From Methanosphaerula subterraneus (GTDB taxonomy: Archaea; Halobacteriota; Methanomicrobia; Methanomicrobiales; Methanospirillaceae), in contig NZ_CP170508.1 of the NCBI RefSeq assembly GCF_052055875.1, forward strand, positions 1 to 64,000: 64,000 nt of DNA, in the 5' to 3' direction. This document shows positions 56,880-64,000 of this stretch, piece by piece. The translations under genes were made by a program, and so were the position numbers. The number at the start of each line of letters is the position of its first letter. Positions within the stretch are counted from its first letter, which is position 1. Under the pieces are notes generated by a model. It was not told the origin of the DNA, searched no databases, and was given only the letters and a program-made list of their open reading frames with translations.

Positions 56880-57344
56880 TTACCTGAATGGTGGATAAGT
56901 ATTTATACTTAATTCAGTAAATCAACTTAATAAACTAAATATTGTTGATAAATAAAACAAAATCTATATGAGAATTTCAGCGGGATAATCCCTAAAGAAA
57001 CGATAGAAAATGACCTTTTACGTTTGTCCCATCAGGGAATTATTGATAGCAACGATAACCTTGATGGGTGCCCCATTGGTTGGTGGAATATCAAGACCCC
57101 ATCAAGGGTAAAGAATTGATTCTTCTAGAATCTCATAACGAAAAGAAGCGATTTCCTTGGCGGGGGTGTCAATTCAAGGATATTTAAACTCAAAAATTGA
57201 ATTTAGAGCACATTTGAACGTTTTCAAGATATTTTGTCCTATATATATTATAGAGTGATATTCTTCAAAAACTAATTATTTCTCTTAAATTCGTAATTGG
57301 GGAGTATATTATATCACAATTGACGCCCCCGCCTCAAATATGCC
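56880..57344. other. Non-coding region with inverted repeats, candidate origin or control region
   Basis: It holds a perfect 10-bp inverted repeat, CCTTGATGGG (57059-57068) and CCCATCAAGG (57098-57107), and a related CCCATCAGGG (57028-57037). Further CCTTGATGG copies are at 55978-55986, 56245-56253 and 61801-61809. No ORF of note is present. The position between the HTH operon and the helicase fits a replication origin or operator. Confidence 0.5.
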
Positions 57345-59138
57345 TCAGATTTTTCCGACAATACAAATTGATGACCTATGATTCCTCGAATTTATCCTTT
57401 GTTCAATTTTATAGATTTTTTCTAGATGTTTTCCAATCTTATTTCTCGAAAGGAGGCCTCCACAAGCAGAAGTGAGTTCCTCACTAATTCCATTGAGTGT
57501 GATATCCTCAGAAGGATATTGGGAGACTCTCTGATCGATTATCTCACATGCTTTAGCAATTATTGATTCCTCAAATGCTTGACTTACAATTTCCTTAACT
57601 CTGGAATAGAAGGCCTGATGTCCAAAAGCGTCTTCTGGGTTATTACTTGAAAGTTTATATCGCTCAATTCTTGCTCCAATTTCAGGTAAGAATTTGGTAT
57701 CACTAAGATGTAATCTGCTGAAAACGATAACCACTTTCAGGCAATCGGGGTTTTCCTCATTCTCTCTACAGATTCTCCCGATCATTTGAATGAGTAAACC
57801 TCTTGCAGCGTCTTCAGAAATTTCTCTTGATACCGGATAGGCTGCATCTGGATCTGATAAATCATTGATATCACTAAGGGATGGACACAAGAAATATTCA
57901 GGTGGATAGTATGGGGTTCCAGCGATAATACATATTTGATGGGAACGGAAATCGTTGGTTGCTTTGCTATCCGAACCATAAAATTTCACGAAGACGTGCT
58001 TAACTAGATTTAAATGAGAAATCGTTTTACCATCAATTCGGGTATTGTAGACATTTTCATGCGTCATAAAAACAATTTCATTATTGATAAGTCTAACAGA
58101 ATCCTGAATAATATCACAAATTTGATTTGTTTCCATGATGATTCTTTGTGATTCTTGAAGGGTCTGTTTCGTATATTTTGAATCAGTGACCTGGAGAATT
58201 AAATAATGGGAATTGTCGTCGGCTTTCCCTTCAATCGTCTCAAATTTTCCCAACTTAAGCATAGTTTGACGGTCTTTTTCATCTGGTGTTGCGTTTAAAT
58301 ACAAAATTCTGTACTTCTGTAATTTAGCCACAAAAGATGAAACTATCTTAAAGGATTCTTGATTATAGCGATCCAAATCGTATATTCCAATACAATTAAT
58401 TAGAGATTCAAGGAAAATCAGGTTTGGTATCTTTTTTCTTTTGGAGATATCTAAATAATCCAAATACGCTAAATTTTTTATTTCCTTAAGTTCTGCTTTG
58501 TATTCTTCAGGATGCTCTTTAACAAATTGAATTGCATCTTCGTATTTTTCCTCCATTAATAGGTTAATCACACTATCCAATACAAAAAACAGTTTTTGCT
58601 GTACGAATTTTGAAGCCCTCCTGAGGGAATTTTTGGGAAATGGTTGACTCGGAAATACGACCGTTGATAGGGGAACATCATCAATAATTATCGTCGGATT
58701 AAGGCCTGATACTAAAGATAATACTGATAACAGGTTCTCTTTTACCGTGAATATTACAAATCCTTTTCCGGATTTCTTCAGTTCATTTACCCTTTTAAAC
58801 TGGTTTTGGTAATTGCAGGAAGAAAGCGAATTACATTCATCGCATTCGTGGGGAGGGCGGATGTATCTGTATAATGATTTATACACTTCCCAACGTGCAC
58901 ATGTATCCTTTTGTGTCTTCCCTTTGAAGATCAACGATTGAATGTTATCTAGCCTTAATTCTACACGCGAAAGATTAGCATAATCACTCATGATGAAGAT
59001 GACACATTCCTCTGCTGCGATTTTTTCTTTTGAAAACTGGAGAGCATCTGTTGTCTTCCCTGCCCCTGGATTTCTCTCATCAAGAATATTAACATTAGAG
59101 GGATAATTCGAATAAATTGAAAGATTTGAAAATATCAT
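57345..59138 (-). CDS. XPD/DinG-like SF2 helicase with probable Fe-S cluster
   Basis: The protein has 597 residues from the ATG at 59138. Walker A is NPGAGKTT (23-30), Walker B-like IIIDDVP (D153, D154), and motif VI QMIGRICRE (~470). Between motifs I and II are Cys80, Cys99, Cys102 and Cys108 (C-x18-C-x2-C-x5-C), placed like the Fe-S cluster ligands of XPD/DinG helicases. The C-terminal ~120 residues have HTH-like character. It is the only evident replication protein of the element, so it probably unwinds its origin. Distantly related to known families; assignment from motifs only. Confidence 0.65.
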   Translation of the reverse strand: MIFSNLSIYSNYPSNVNILDERNPGAGKTTDALQFSKEKIAAEECVIFIMSDYANLSRVELRLDNIQSLIFKGKTQKDTCARWEVYKSLYRYIRPPHECDECNSLSSCNYQNQFKRVNELKKSGKGFVIFTVKENLLSVLSLVSGLNPTIIIDDVPLSTVVFPSQPFPKNSLRRASKFVQQKLFFVLDSVINLLMEEKYEDAIQFVKEHPEEYKAELKEIKNLAYLDYLDISKRKKIPNLIFLESLINCIGIYDLDRYNQESFKIVSSFVAKLQKYRILYLNATPDEKDRQTMLKLGKFETIEGKADDNSHYLILQVTDSKYTKQTLQESQRIIMETNQICDIIQDSVRLINNEIVFMTHENVYNTRIDGKTISHLNLVKHVFVKFYGSDSKATNDFRSHQICIIAGTPYYPPEYFLCPSLSDINDLSDPDAAYPVSREISEDAARGLLIQMIGRICRENEENPDCLKVVIVFSRLHLSDTKFLPEIGARIERYKLSSNNPEDAFGHQAFYSRVKEIVSQAFEESIIAKACEIIDQRVSQYPSEDITLNGISEELTSACGGLLSRNKIGKHLEKIYKIEQRINSRNHRSSICIVGKI

Positions 59139-59162
59139 TTAAATCAACTCCGAAAAAATGAA

Positions 59163-59357
59163 TCAGTTGACAGGAATCTGATACTCAATCAGAAATTTTT
59201 CAAAATCTTCTTTTTTGATGTAAACCGTCCTTAGTTTTGTCTTGAAAGACTTAAGCAGGCCATTTCTGGTCCACCGATAAACTGTGTTCTTTGAGCGATT
59301 CGTTATCTTGGCTACCTCATCGGTTGTCAAGCAGTCTGAATTTTGTAATTCTATCAT
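59163..59357 (-). CDS. Excisionase-like HTH protein
   Basis: The protein has 64 residues from the ATG at 59357. HTH_17 pattern: CLTTDEVAKITNRSKNTVYRW, TRNGLLKSF, then VYIKKEDFEKFLIEY. It lies 24 bp upstream of the helicase gene, so they may be co-transcribed. It diverges from the serine recombinase; the shared AT-rich intergenic region (59358-59587) probably contains both promoters. Confidence 0.75.
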   Translation of the reverse strand: MIELQNSDCLTTDEVAKITNRSKNTVYRWTRNGLLKSFKTKLRTVYIKKEDFEKFLIEYQIPVN

Positions 59358-59540
59358 GAGTTACCAACTCATATCATTATATGTCATATACTATTATATA
59401 TGTAACTGAATATCTCTAAATTGAGGTATATATAGTATTCAAGCGATTTTTGAAGAGCATTCTAACTATACTACTTATCAATTTTTTTCTATTAATCGAA
59501 CGTTTGATGATAGGAATATTTCAGGCCAAAAATTGCAAAT

Positions 59541-59587
59541 GTTTTTATATCATGTAACACTAGTATTACTATTAAAGGTGGTTTAAT
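59541..59587 (+). promoter_or_regulatory. Promoter and ribosome site of the serine recombinase
   Basis: TTTTTATATC (59543-59552) is a TATA-like box. The imperfect dyad GTAACACTAGTATTAC follows, overlapping the expected start region. AAAGGTGG precedes the ATG at 59588. Confidence 0.45.
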
Positions 59588-60175
59588 ATGAATTGCACAA
59601 TTGTTGGATATGCTCGGACCTCTTTGTCCTCAGAAAAGATTGAGAATCAAACTCACAGGCTCCTTGAGGCTGGCATACCATCAGAAAATATTTTTCAAGA
59701 TGTTGGTATTAGTGGCGTAGTGCCTCCCCATCAGAGACCTGGATTTCAGGCGATGATGGAGACCATTAAGGCCGGCGGTATTACTCACATTTACACCTTT
59801 GAATTATCGCGGATCTCGCGTGATTTGACGGATACTCTTAATGTTTTACGTGATTTGGATAATATGGGCGTTTGCCTGCGTTCTCTTTCGCCCACCGAAA
59901 CATGGATACAATGTGAACCATCAATCCGTTCTCTGATTACCTCTGTGATGTCCTGGTGCGCAATGAGAGAAAGAGAAAATCTCCGCGAACGAACTATTTT
60001 AGGCTTAGAAAACGCCAAGCGGCAAGGAAAATCTTTGGGCCGGCCTTGGGTAGATATTGACATGAAGCGTGTCGCATACCTTCACGATCAAAAATTCATG
60101 AAATATACAGAAATTGCTAAGAAGATGGGTCTAAAATATTCTACACTTATGAAAAGAATAAGTGAAACGAAATAA
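59588..60175 (+). CDS. Serine recombinase (resolvase/invertase type)
   Basis: The protein has 195 residues from the ATG at 59588. The catalytic domain shows VGYARTSLSSEKIENQ with Ser12, FQDVGISGVVPPHQRPGF, and YTFELSRISRDL (Arg pair of the active site). A long E-helix follows (AMRERENLRERTILGLENAK), then GRPWV and a small HTH (EIAKKMGLKYSTLMKRI). It could resolve multimers, invert DNA, or serve a second transposition path. It coexists with a tyrosine integrase in the same element. Confidence 0.88.
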   Translation: MNCTIVGYARTSLSSEKIENQTHRLLEAGIPSENIFQDVGISGVVPPHQRPGFQAMMETIKAGGITHIYTFELSRISRDLTDTLNVLRDLDNMGVCLRSLSPTETWIQCEPSIRSLITSVMSWCAMRERENLRERTILGLENAKRQGKSLGRPWVDIDMKRVAYLHDQKFMKYTEIAKKMGLKYSTLMKRISETK

Positions 60176-60448
60176 TTTTACGATACCAACTATACCACCT
60201 TTCATTTTGTTCTGAATTTTTCTGAGCCACAAAGCCCGCTTGTTAGAAGGGGGTGTATCTCAAGATTCCGATGAATCTGGCTTTCTTTCCAATATCAAGC
60301 GTTTTGCATTGCCTCTAAACTTGTTTTATTACGCATAGTTCAAAGGTTGATACTGGTTTATGTGATGGTCCATTAAAATCGAAATAAACTATCTTCACAT
60401 TCGTCTGATGGGATGGTCTGTCTGTCCATCGAGGAAAGAATTATTCAT

Positions 60449-61507
60449 CTATTCCCTATGCTCTTTATCTGGAATTGGGTTTCTATTCGTGATTACCAAT
60501 TGCCTCAACTCATCGATACTAAGAATCTGTTGTGGATTTCGGTGTATCATCCGATGACAATTTGAACAGACTGGAAGTAAATCAGTTTTTGGGTTTACTA
60601 CATCCTCGTTTTGAAAAGTGCTAAGTGGTTTAATATGGTGAACTTCAATGAACCCTTTTCCTTTTTCTCCGTACACCTGGAAGAAATCGAACCCACAAAC
60701 AGCACACCTTAACCCATGAGTTTCTATCGCCATCTTTCGGTTATTCAGGTTTCTCTCATATCGTTTTCCATTATAATATTGGATTTTTCCTTCCTTTTGT
60801 GGTGAAAATTCGAGATTCTCAAATTGCTCATTCTCAATATCATTTGCAAGGTTTTCGAAATCCAGAATCGAAATTAGATACTCATTATCCTTTTCCGTTC
60901 GGGAAAAGCGCAGTTCTGGAACATTATCAATTTCAGCAGAATCGTTCCTGAATAGATCATACCATTTTGGGAGTTCACTTTGTAACACGGATGCAAAATC
61001 TGAATGCCAATGTAACTGTGTTCTAGCATTAGGAGCAGAATCCCTCTTTGACCTAAAAACACCTTGATACCTTTTACCGTTGAAAATCAGGATTGATGAT
61101 TTAGATTCTCCTTTTGTTAATTCATCGATATTAAAAAAAGAACGAATATCAACCGGGATACCTGTCCCATTATGATAAAAGGCGCTTTTATCAAGTTTTT
61201 TAATCGCAACTTGATTGTTTAGGATTGTCCAAGAATACGATTCAATCAGGTTATGAGATTCAATCTCAAAACCAAGATTGAGTAAAAAATTATTGGTTTC
61301 TTCACCACCTGAGAATTCTGAAGATTCAAGGTCAAAGCCATTGGCAAAAAAGTTGGCTTTGCTGATTACAAACTTTGGTGGATACCTCTTTTGTTTAAAT
61401 ATAAGGTCATAATCCACCGATTGACGCCTTTCAGGAACTCCATTCTTATCAATGAAAGCAATGGCCTGGAGAATAGAATCAGAGGTGATATTTTTGGGAA
61501 TTGTCAT
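60449..61507 (-). CDS. McrA-like HNH restriction endonuclease
   Basis: The protein has 352 residues from the ATG at 61507. The N-terminal ~85 residues (ITSDSILQAIAFIDKNGVP, YPPKFVISKANFFANG) resemble the head domain of ScoMcrA-type proteins. A middle domain may recognise modified DNA (NGKRYQGVFRSKRDSAPNAR). The C-terminal HNH nuclease has CAVCGFDF, FIEVHHIKPLS, LLPVCSNCHRMIHR, with both metal and zinc ligands intact. Such type IV enzymes cut modified DNA of invading phages or plasmids. It is cargo that would protect the host and the element. Confidence 0.8.
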   Translation of the reverse strand: MTIPKNITSDSILQAIAFIDKNGVPERRQSVDYDLIFKQKRYPPKFVISKANFFANGFDLESSEFSGGEETNNFLLNLGFEIESHNLIESYSWTILNNQVAIKKLDKSAFYHNGTGIPVDIRSFFNIDELTKGESKSSILIFNGKRYQGVFRSKRDSAPNARTQLHWHSDFASVLQSELPKWYDLFRNDSAEIDNVPELRFSRTEKDNEYLISILDFENLANDIENEQFENLEFSPQKEGKIQYYNGKRYERNLNNRKMAIETHGLRCAVCGFDFFQVYGEKGKGFIEVHHIKPLSTFQNEDVVNPKTDLLPVCSNCHRMIHRNPQQILSIDELRQLVITNRNPIPDKEHRE

Positions 61508-61678
61508 GTTTTTTATTGCATTCCAAAATGATAAGATTTAGATCATTTTACTTTGAGGTTCGCAATAATGGCAGCCTGAAAAAATGACATCCCCTTTATT
61601 CTCCCCTGCCATCAGGGATTTGATATCAGTTTTATTGGCAGTCGTTATCTTCTTCTTATCTTACTACAATCCCATTCC

Positions 61679-62032
61679 ATGAAGGTTGATGTTATCCAAT
61701 TCAAAAAAGAAGAACCAAAAAAAGGTTTCAAATACACTATTTTGAGGTTCCCGAAGAACACGCGCAATAATTTAATCGGGAAACATGCCGGCATTGTGGA
61801 CCTTGATGGCGCTTTTATCGTCTTGCCACTAGACAAAAAAGAATCGGTTATTACTCAAGAATCCTTGAACGAGAAGATATCAAAGGTGCGCCAGTCATTA
61901 GAGCGGCAAATAAGGGTAATAACCGAAATTAACCCCTCAAATAATGGCATTTTGAAAAATAAACCCGCCCGCGCAAGCCCGGACGCCGGCGTGGCGGCAA
62001 CAACCGGGATCTCTGATCCCTTTTCCCTCTGA
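61679..62032 (+). CDS. Integrase N-terminal part int(N), read through attR
   Basis: The frame has 117 codons from the ATG at 61679. The first ~60 residues look like an AbrB/SpoVT-type swapped hairpin (GFKYTILRFPKNTRNNLIGK, AFIVLPLDKK). A helical part follows (TQESLNEKISKVRQSLERQI). The frame passes through attR as ARASPDAGVAATTGISDP and ends FSL* 13 nt beyond. At attL the same frame VAATTGISDP continues into int(C). Residues 1-104 plus the 332-codon int(C) would give ~436 residues in the circle. On its own it could be a small DNA-binding protein. Confidence 0.85.
   Translation: MKVDVIQFKKEEPKKGFKYTILRFPKNTRNNLIGKHAGIVDLDGAFIVLPLDKKESVITQESLNEKISKVRQSLERQIRVITEINPSNNGILKNKPARASPDAGVAATTGISDPFSL
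61963..62019. repeat. attR: 57-bp direct repeat, right copy
   Basis: Identical to 54648-54704. Beyond it lies the presumed original 3' flank of the surface-protein gene, including a T8 tract at 62052-62059. Confidence 0.95.
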
Positions 62033-62062
62033 ACTGAGGAGGGCAGCAATCTTTTTTTTCTC
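62033..62062 (+). terminator. Original terminator region of the surface-protein gene
   Basis: A T8 run (62052-62059) follows GAGGAGGGCAGCAATC. Before integration it would have been ~40 bp after the surface-protein stop. The element now separates them. Confidence 0.4.
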
Positions 62063-62111
62063 GACGCCGGCTTTCTGAGTTTTTTTTTGTTAGTACTCCT
62101 GTGTGCCGTTC

Positions 62112-62333
62112 TCATGACTGCCGGCGTTTCCTGATTTTCTCAGTCAGTGATTTCTGAGTGATGGCCGATTCTTTGAACGGGATGATCACAACGTTTCTTC
62201 CCGGGTTCCATTCTTCTGAATTGAAGGAGAGCGTCAGGATGCATGGAATCGGATTGCAGAGAGGCCGGTGGATGTCGCCAGTGAGATGATGAAAAATGGC
62301 GCTGGTGAAATGCTCACCTCTGATGACAATCAC
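62112..62333 (-). pseudogene. Fragment related to int(N)
   Basis: The frame encodes VVIIPFKESAITQKSLTEKI and RKRRQS, closely resembling FIVLPLDKKESVITQESLNE and KISKVRQS of int(N). The N-terminal part has no AbrB-like start, and nothing integrase-like follows. It may be a relic of an earlier integration at the same spot or a stand-alone small gene of this family. Confidence 0.5.
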
Positions 62334-62459
62334 GACCGATTGATCACCGTTGTGAAGTTGTGGAGACGGTCATTTCTGACCCCGATCTCCTTAACCTGGT
62401 AGTAGAGAGTTCTGGATTCATTCAGGTGCAGTGGTAGACTTAAAAATTGAATTATCCTC

Positions 62460-62798
62460 CTATCGATGTGGACGTGAGAGGACGAGTGCCTTTGTCGCCC
62501 CAAGAACGATCCCGAGGGAGATCAGGACACCCACCACCATCGCAATGACTCCGCCGGTCGACCCCATGGCATCACCGAGTGCGTAGTCCTTCATCGGTGC
62601 CTCATAGACGAATCTGCCGGGGATATCCTCATTCACCTCGGCAGTCGGTGGGGTATCGCCGGTCAGGCTCTTGTCCCCCTGGATGATCAGGGCCGTGCTC
62701 TCCAGCCCGTCGGGATCGCTCGAGGCGAAGAAGACCGCGACCACCGCTATCAGCAGTGCCGCGATGATCCCTGCGACCAGAAAGGTCCGGTTATCCAT
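62460..62798 (-). CDS. CbiN-like PDGLE-domain cobalt/nickel transport component
   Basis: The protein has 112 residues from the ATG at 62798, overlapping the cbiM stop by 8 nt. It has an N-terminal helix (FLVAGIIAALLIAVVAVFFA), the signature SDPDGLESTAL, an outside loop with KDYALGDAM, and a C-terminal helix (GGVIAMVVGVLISLGIVLG). It is the partner subunit of CbiM in ECF-type Co/Ni importers. CbiQ and CbiO, usually next, are not found downstream in this window. Confidence 0.85.
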   Translation of the reverse strand: MDNRTFLVAGIIAALLIAVVAVFFASSDPDGLESTALIIQGDKSLTGDTPPTAEVNEDIPGRFVYEAPMKDYALGDAMGSTGGVIAMVVGVLISLGIVLGATKALVLSRPHR

Positions 62799-63435
62799 GG
62801 ATCGGCACCCCCCGTGGTAGTTCAACGATGTCAGGACGGGCGTTCAGGATCAGGTTGAGGCCGACGACGGTGATCACACCCTCGATAAGGCCGATGGCTG
62901 CATGGTAGGTACCCATCGCAACCATCCCGGGCACCAGGGGGAATGTGCCGGCGATGAACATCTCGAGTGCACAGGCAAGCGACGGAATGAAGCAGGCGAG
63001 CCAGGCTGCGACAAATGCAGAGATGCTCATATTCTTTGTAACTCCCAGCAGCCCGTGGAATGAGTAGAACCCGACGAACCCGCCGATCACACCCATGTTG
63101 ATGATGTTCGCACCCATCGTGGTGATCCCGCCGTCGCCGAAGAGCACCCCCTGGATGATCAGCACCATCGAGAGGATGAAGACTGCGGCGAAGGGCGAGC
63201 CGAGAAGGATCGCTGCAAGCGCCCCGCCGAGCAGGTGTCCGCTCGTCCCCATCGTGACCGGGAGGTTGAAGGCCTGGATCGCAAAGATGCCGGCGGCCAG
63301 CACGGCGACCAGTGGGATCTTCTCCTCTGTCAGTTCGTTCTTCGCCCAGCGGAGCGCCAGGGCGACGAAGACCAGGGCGATGATCCAGTAGACTACGCCC
63401 TGGTTTATTGGTATGAATGCGTCAGGAACATGCAT
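62791..63435 (-). CDS. cbiM: CbiM substrate-binding membrane subunit of Co/Ni ECF transporter
   Basis: The protein has 214 residues from the ATG at 63435, with GGAGGTT upstream. The mature N-terminus MHVPDAFIPINQ provides the metal-binding Met-His (MHxPD). Six or seven membrane segments follow, with the conserved GTSGHLLGGALAAILLG and DGGITTMGANIINMGVIGG (second His in GHLLGG). It imports cobalt or nickel, essential for methanogen cobamides and hydrogenases. An AT-rich upstream region (63436-63776) may contain a metal-responsive site, but I cannot define one. Confidence 0.92.
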   Translation of the reverse strand: MHVPDAFIPINQGVVYWIIALVFVALALRWAKNELTEEKIPLVAVLAAGIFAIQAFNLPVTMGTSGHLLGGALAAILLGSPFAAVFILSMVLIIQGVLFGDGGITTMGANIINMGVIGGFVGFYSFHGLLGVTKNMSISAFVAAWLACFIPSLACALEMFIAGTFPLVPGMVAMGTYHAAIGLIEGVITVVGLNLILNARPDIVELPRGVPIHG

Positions 63436-63731
63436 AATTTTAACCTCCGTTAGTAATACTATTGCGAAATTATGTAGCACGAACTGACTGAAAAAGGTTG
63501 TTATTTGATTTTTTTACTATAATCCTGGTACATGTCCCACGAAGGCGGTTCGATCGGTCGTGATCGTCGTCAGAGGTGAAGCATTTCAACAACGTCAGAA
63601 AAAGGGCTCTGTTGAAACTCACAGAAGTTGTCGACATTGACAGATGTGGACCCAGCTTGATGGAAAAAATGGGGGATATCAGAGTATAAGGGGAGGGTTT
63701 CACCGGGTCCAATCCTTCTTAATAGTAATGG

Positions 63732-63741
63732 AAAAATATAA
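63732..63741 (+). promoter_or_regulatory. TATA box of the restriction-type gene
   Basis: AAAAATATAA lies 36-45 bp upstream of the ATG at 63777. Confidence 0.4.
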
Positions 63742-63776
63742 CGTCTTTTACTTCAGATTCTCAACCGTGACGTTTC

Positions 63777-64000
63777 ATGGATTTTAAGGACGAGATTTGC
63801 GCCTTTTCGAAGAAGATTCCTGCAATATCTGAGAATATCAAGACTGAGGAGGCGACCAAGACGGCTCTGGTGATGCCGTTCATTCAGATGCTTGGGTACA
63901 ATGTCTTCGATCCGACCGAAGTATGCCCCGAATTCATTGCTGATGTCGGCATCAAGAAGGGCGAGAAGGTTGATTATTGCATCTACAAAGATGGTGAACC
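63777..64000 (+). CDS. Type I restriction HsdR-N-like / predicted endonuclease, 5' part
   Basis: The frame is open from the ATG at 63777 to the window edge (74 codons). DFKDEICAFSKKIPAISENI then TALVMPFIQMLGYNVFDPTE and KGEKVDYCIYKDG match the start of HsdR_N/COG4748-type predicted restriction proteins, where the VDYCI Asp belongs to the PD-(D/E)XK core. The rest lies outside. Codon use and promoter look native. Confidence 0.75.
   Translation, partial: MDFKDEICAFSKKIPAISENIKTEEATKTALVMPFIQMLGYNVFDPTEVCPEFIADVGIKKGEKVDYCIYKDGE

Larger units (their letters stand above)
54648..62019. mobile_element. Integrated genetic element with partitioned (SSV-type) integrase, ~7.3 kb
   Basis: The element is bounded by a 57-bp perfect direct repeat and is markedly AT-richer than both flanks. 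Gene order: integrase C-part, small acidic gene, Cys-rich protein, HTH, gap with inverted repeats, XPD-like helicase, HTH, serine recombinase, McrA-like endonuclease, integrase N-part. The repeat-to-repeat distance is 7315 bp, the predicted circle size. It carries no visible capsid, ATPase or pilin gene, so it is more plasmid-like than virus-like. Confidence 0.88.

Noticed and set aside
63436..63776. Cobalamin riboswitch or NikR operator upstream of cbiM
   Set aside because: I could not identify a B12-box-like sequence or a convincing NikR-type dyad; the region is merely AT-rich.

Overview
The window looks like a chromosome segment of a hydrogenotrophic methanogen of the order Methanomicrobiales (Methanosphaerula/Methanoregula-like; inferred from gene content, no database was searched). 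Support comes from archaeal-only genes (mptD, pantoate kinase and phosphopantoate ligase, NMD3, Taw2-like, RFC small-subunit-like, pyruvoyl arginine decarboxylase), cbiM, DUF424, and a set of exported proteins with DUF3821, PEGA, NHL, LTD and dockerin-type domains. Core genes are GC-rich and closely packed. Several accessory blocks are AT-rich or broken.

Layout. 1-6.7 kb: a truncated exported SGNH hydrolase, a zinc-ribbon/PH-like pair, a DUF488 / DUF2769 / hemerythrin cluster, then small orphan genes. 7-18 kb: accessory island with a STAND-like ATPase carrying eight near-identical 42-residue TPR units, a DUF1016 nuclease abutting a HEPN-like gene, wrecks of EVE, RhuM and DinD genes, three related copies of a zinc-ribbon module, and a primase-helicase gene of a plasmid-like replicon. 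18.5-21.4 kb: a heavy-metal P-type ATPase split by a complete 858-bp IS5-family element exactly at its DKTGT motif. 21.6-27.4 kb: flavodoxin, DUF6544, NHL propeller protein, and mostly degenerate spacers. 27.8-30.8 kb: a TIR protein divergent from an AlbA_2/RecG-like protein. 31-42 kb: exported and envelope proteins, an acyltransferase that appears to start with CTG, a DJ-1-like protein without its usual cysteine, NERD, chagasin, MBL-rhodanese, PEGA and subtilase genes. 42.4-50.2 kb: a tightly overlapping housekeeping run (mptD, TatD-like, DUF424, NMD3, Taw2-like, CoaBC, pantoate kinase, phosphopantoate ligase, RFC-like, methyltransferase). 50.2-54.7 kb: AIR-synthase-related protein, PdaD, and a degenerate SGNH/DUF3821 surface protein.

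The main discovery is at 54.65-62.02 kb. A 57-bp perfect direct repeat (54648-54704 and 61963-62019) bounds a 7.3-kb AT-rich integrated element. One copy forms the 3' end and stop codon of the SGNH/DUF3821 gene, so the target is a protein-coding gene, not a tRNA. The other copy lies inside a small ORF (61679-62032). The left-end integrase (54676-55674) and that ORF use the same frame through the repeat, so excision and circularisation would join them into one ~436-residue integrase. This is SSV-type integrase partitioning. Cargo includes an XPD/DinG-like Fe-S helicase, two excisionase-like HTH proteins, a serine recombinase, a McrA-like HNH endonuclease and CCTTGATGG-type repeats.

The right edge holds cbiM and a cbiN-like gene, with no cbiQ/cbiO next to them in the window, and the start of a restriction-type gene.
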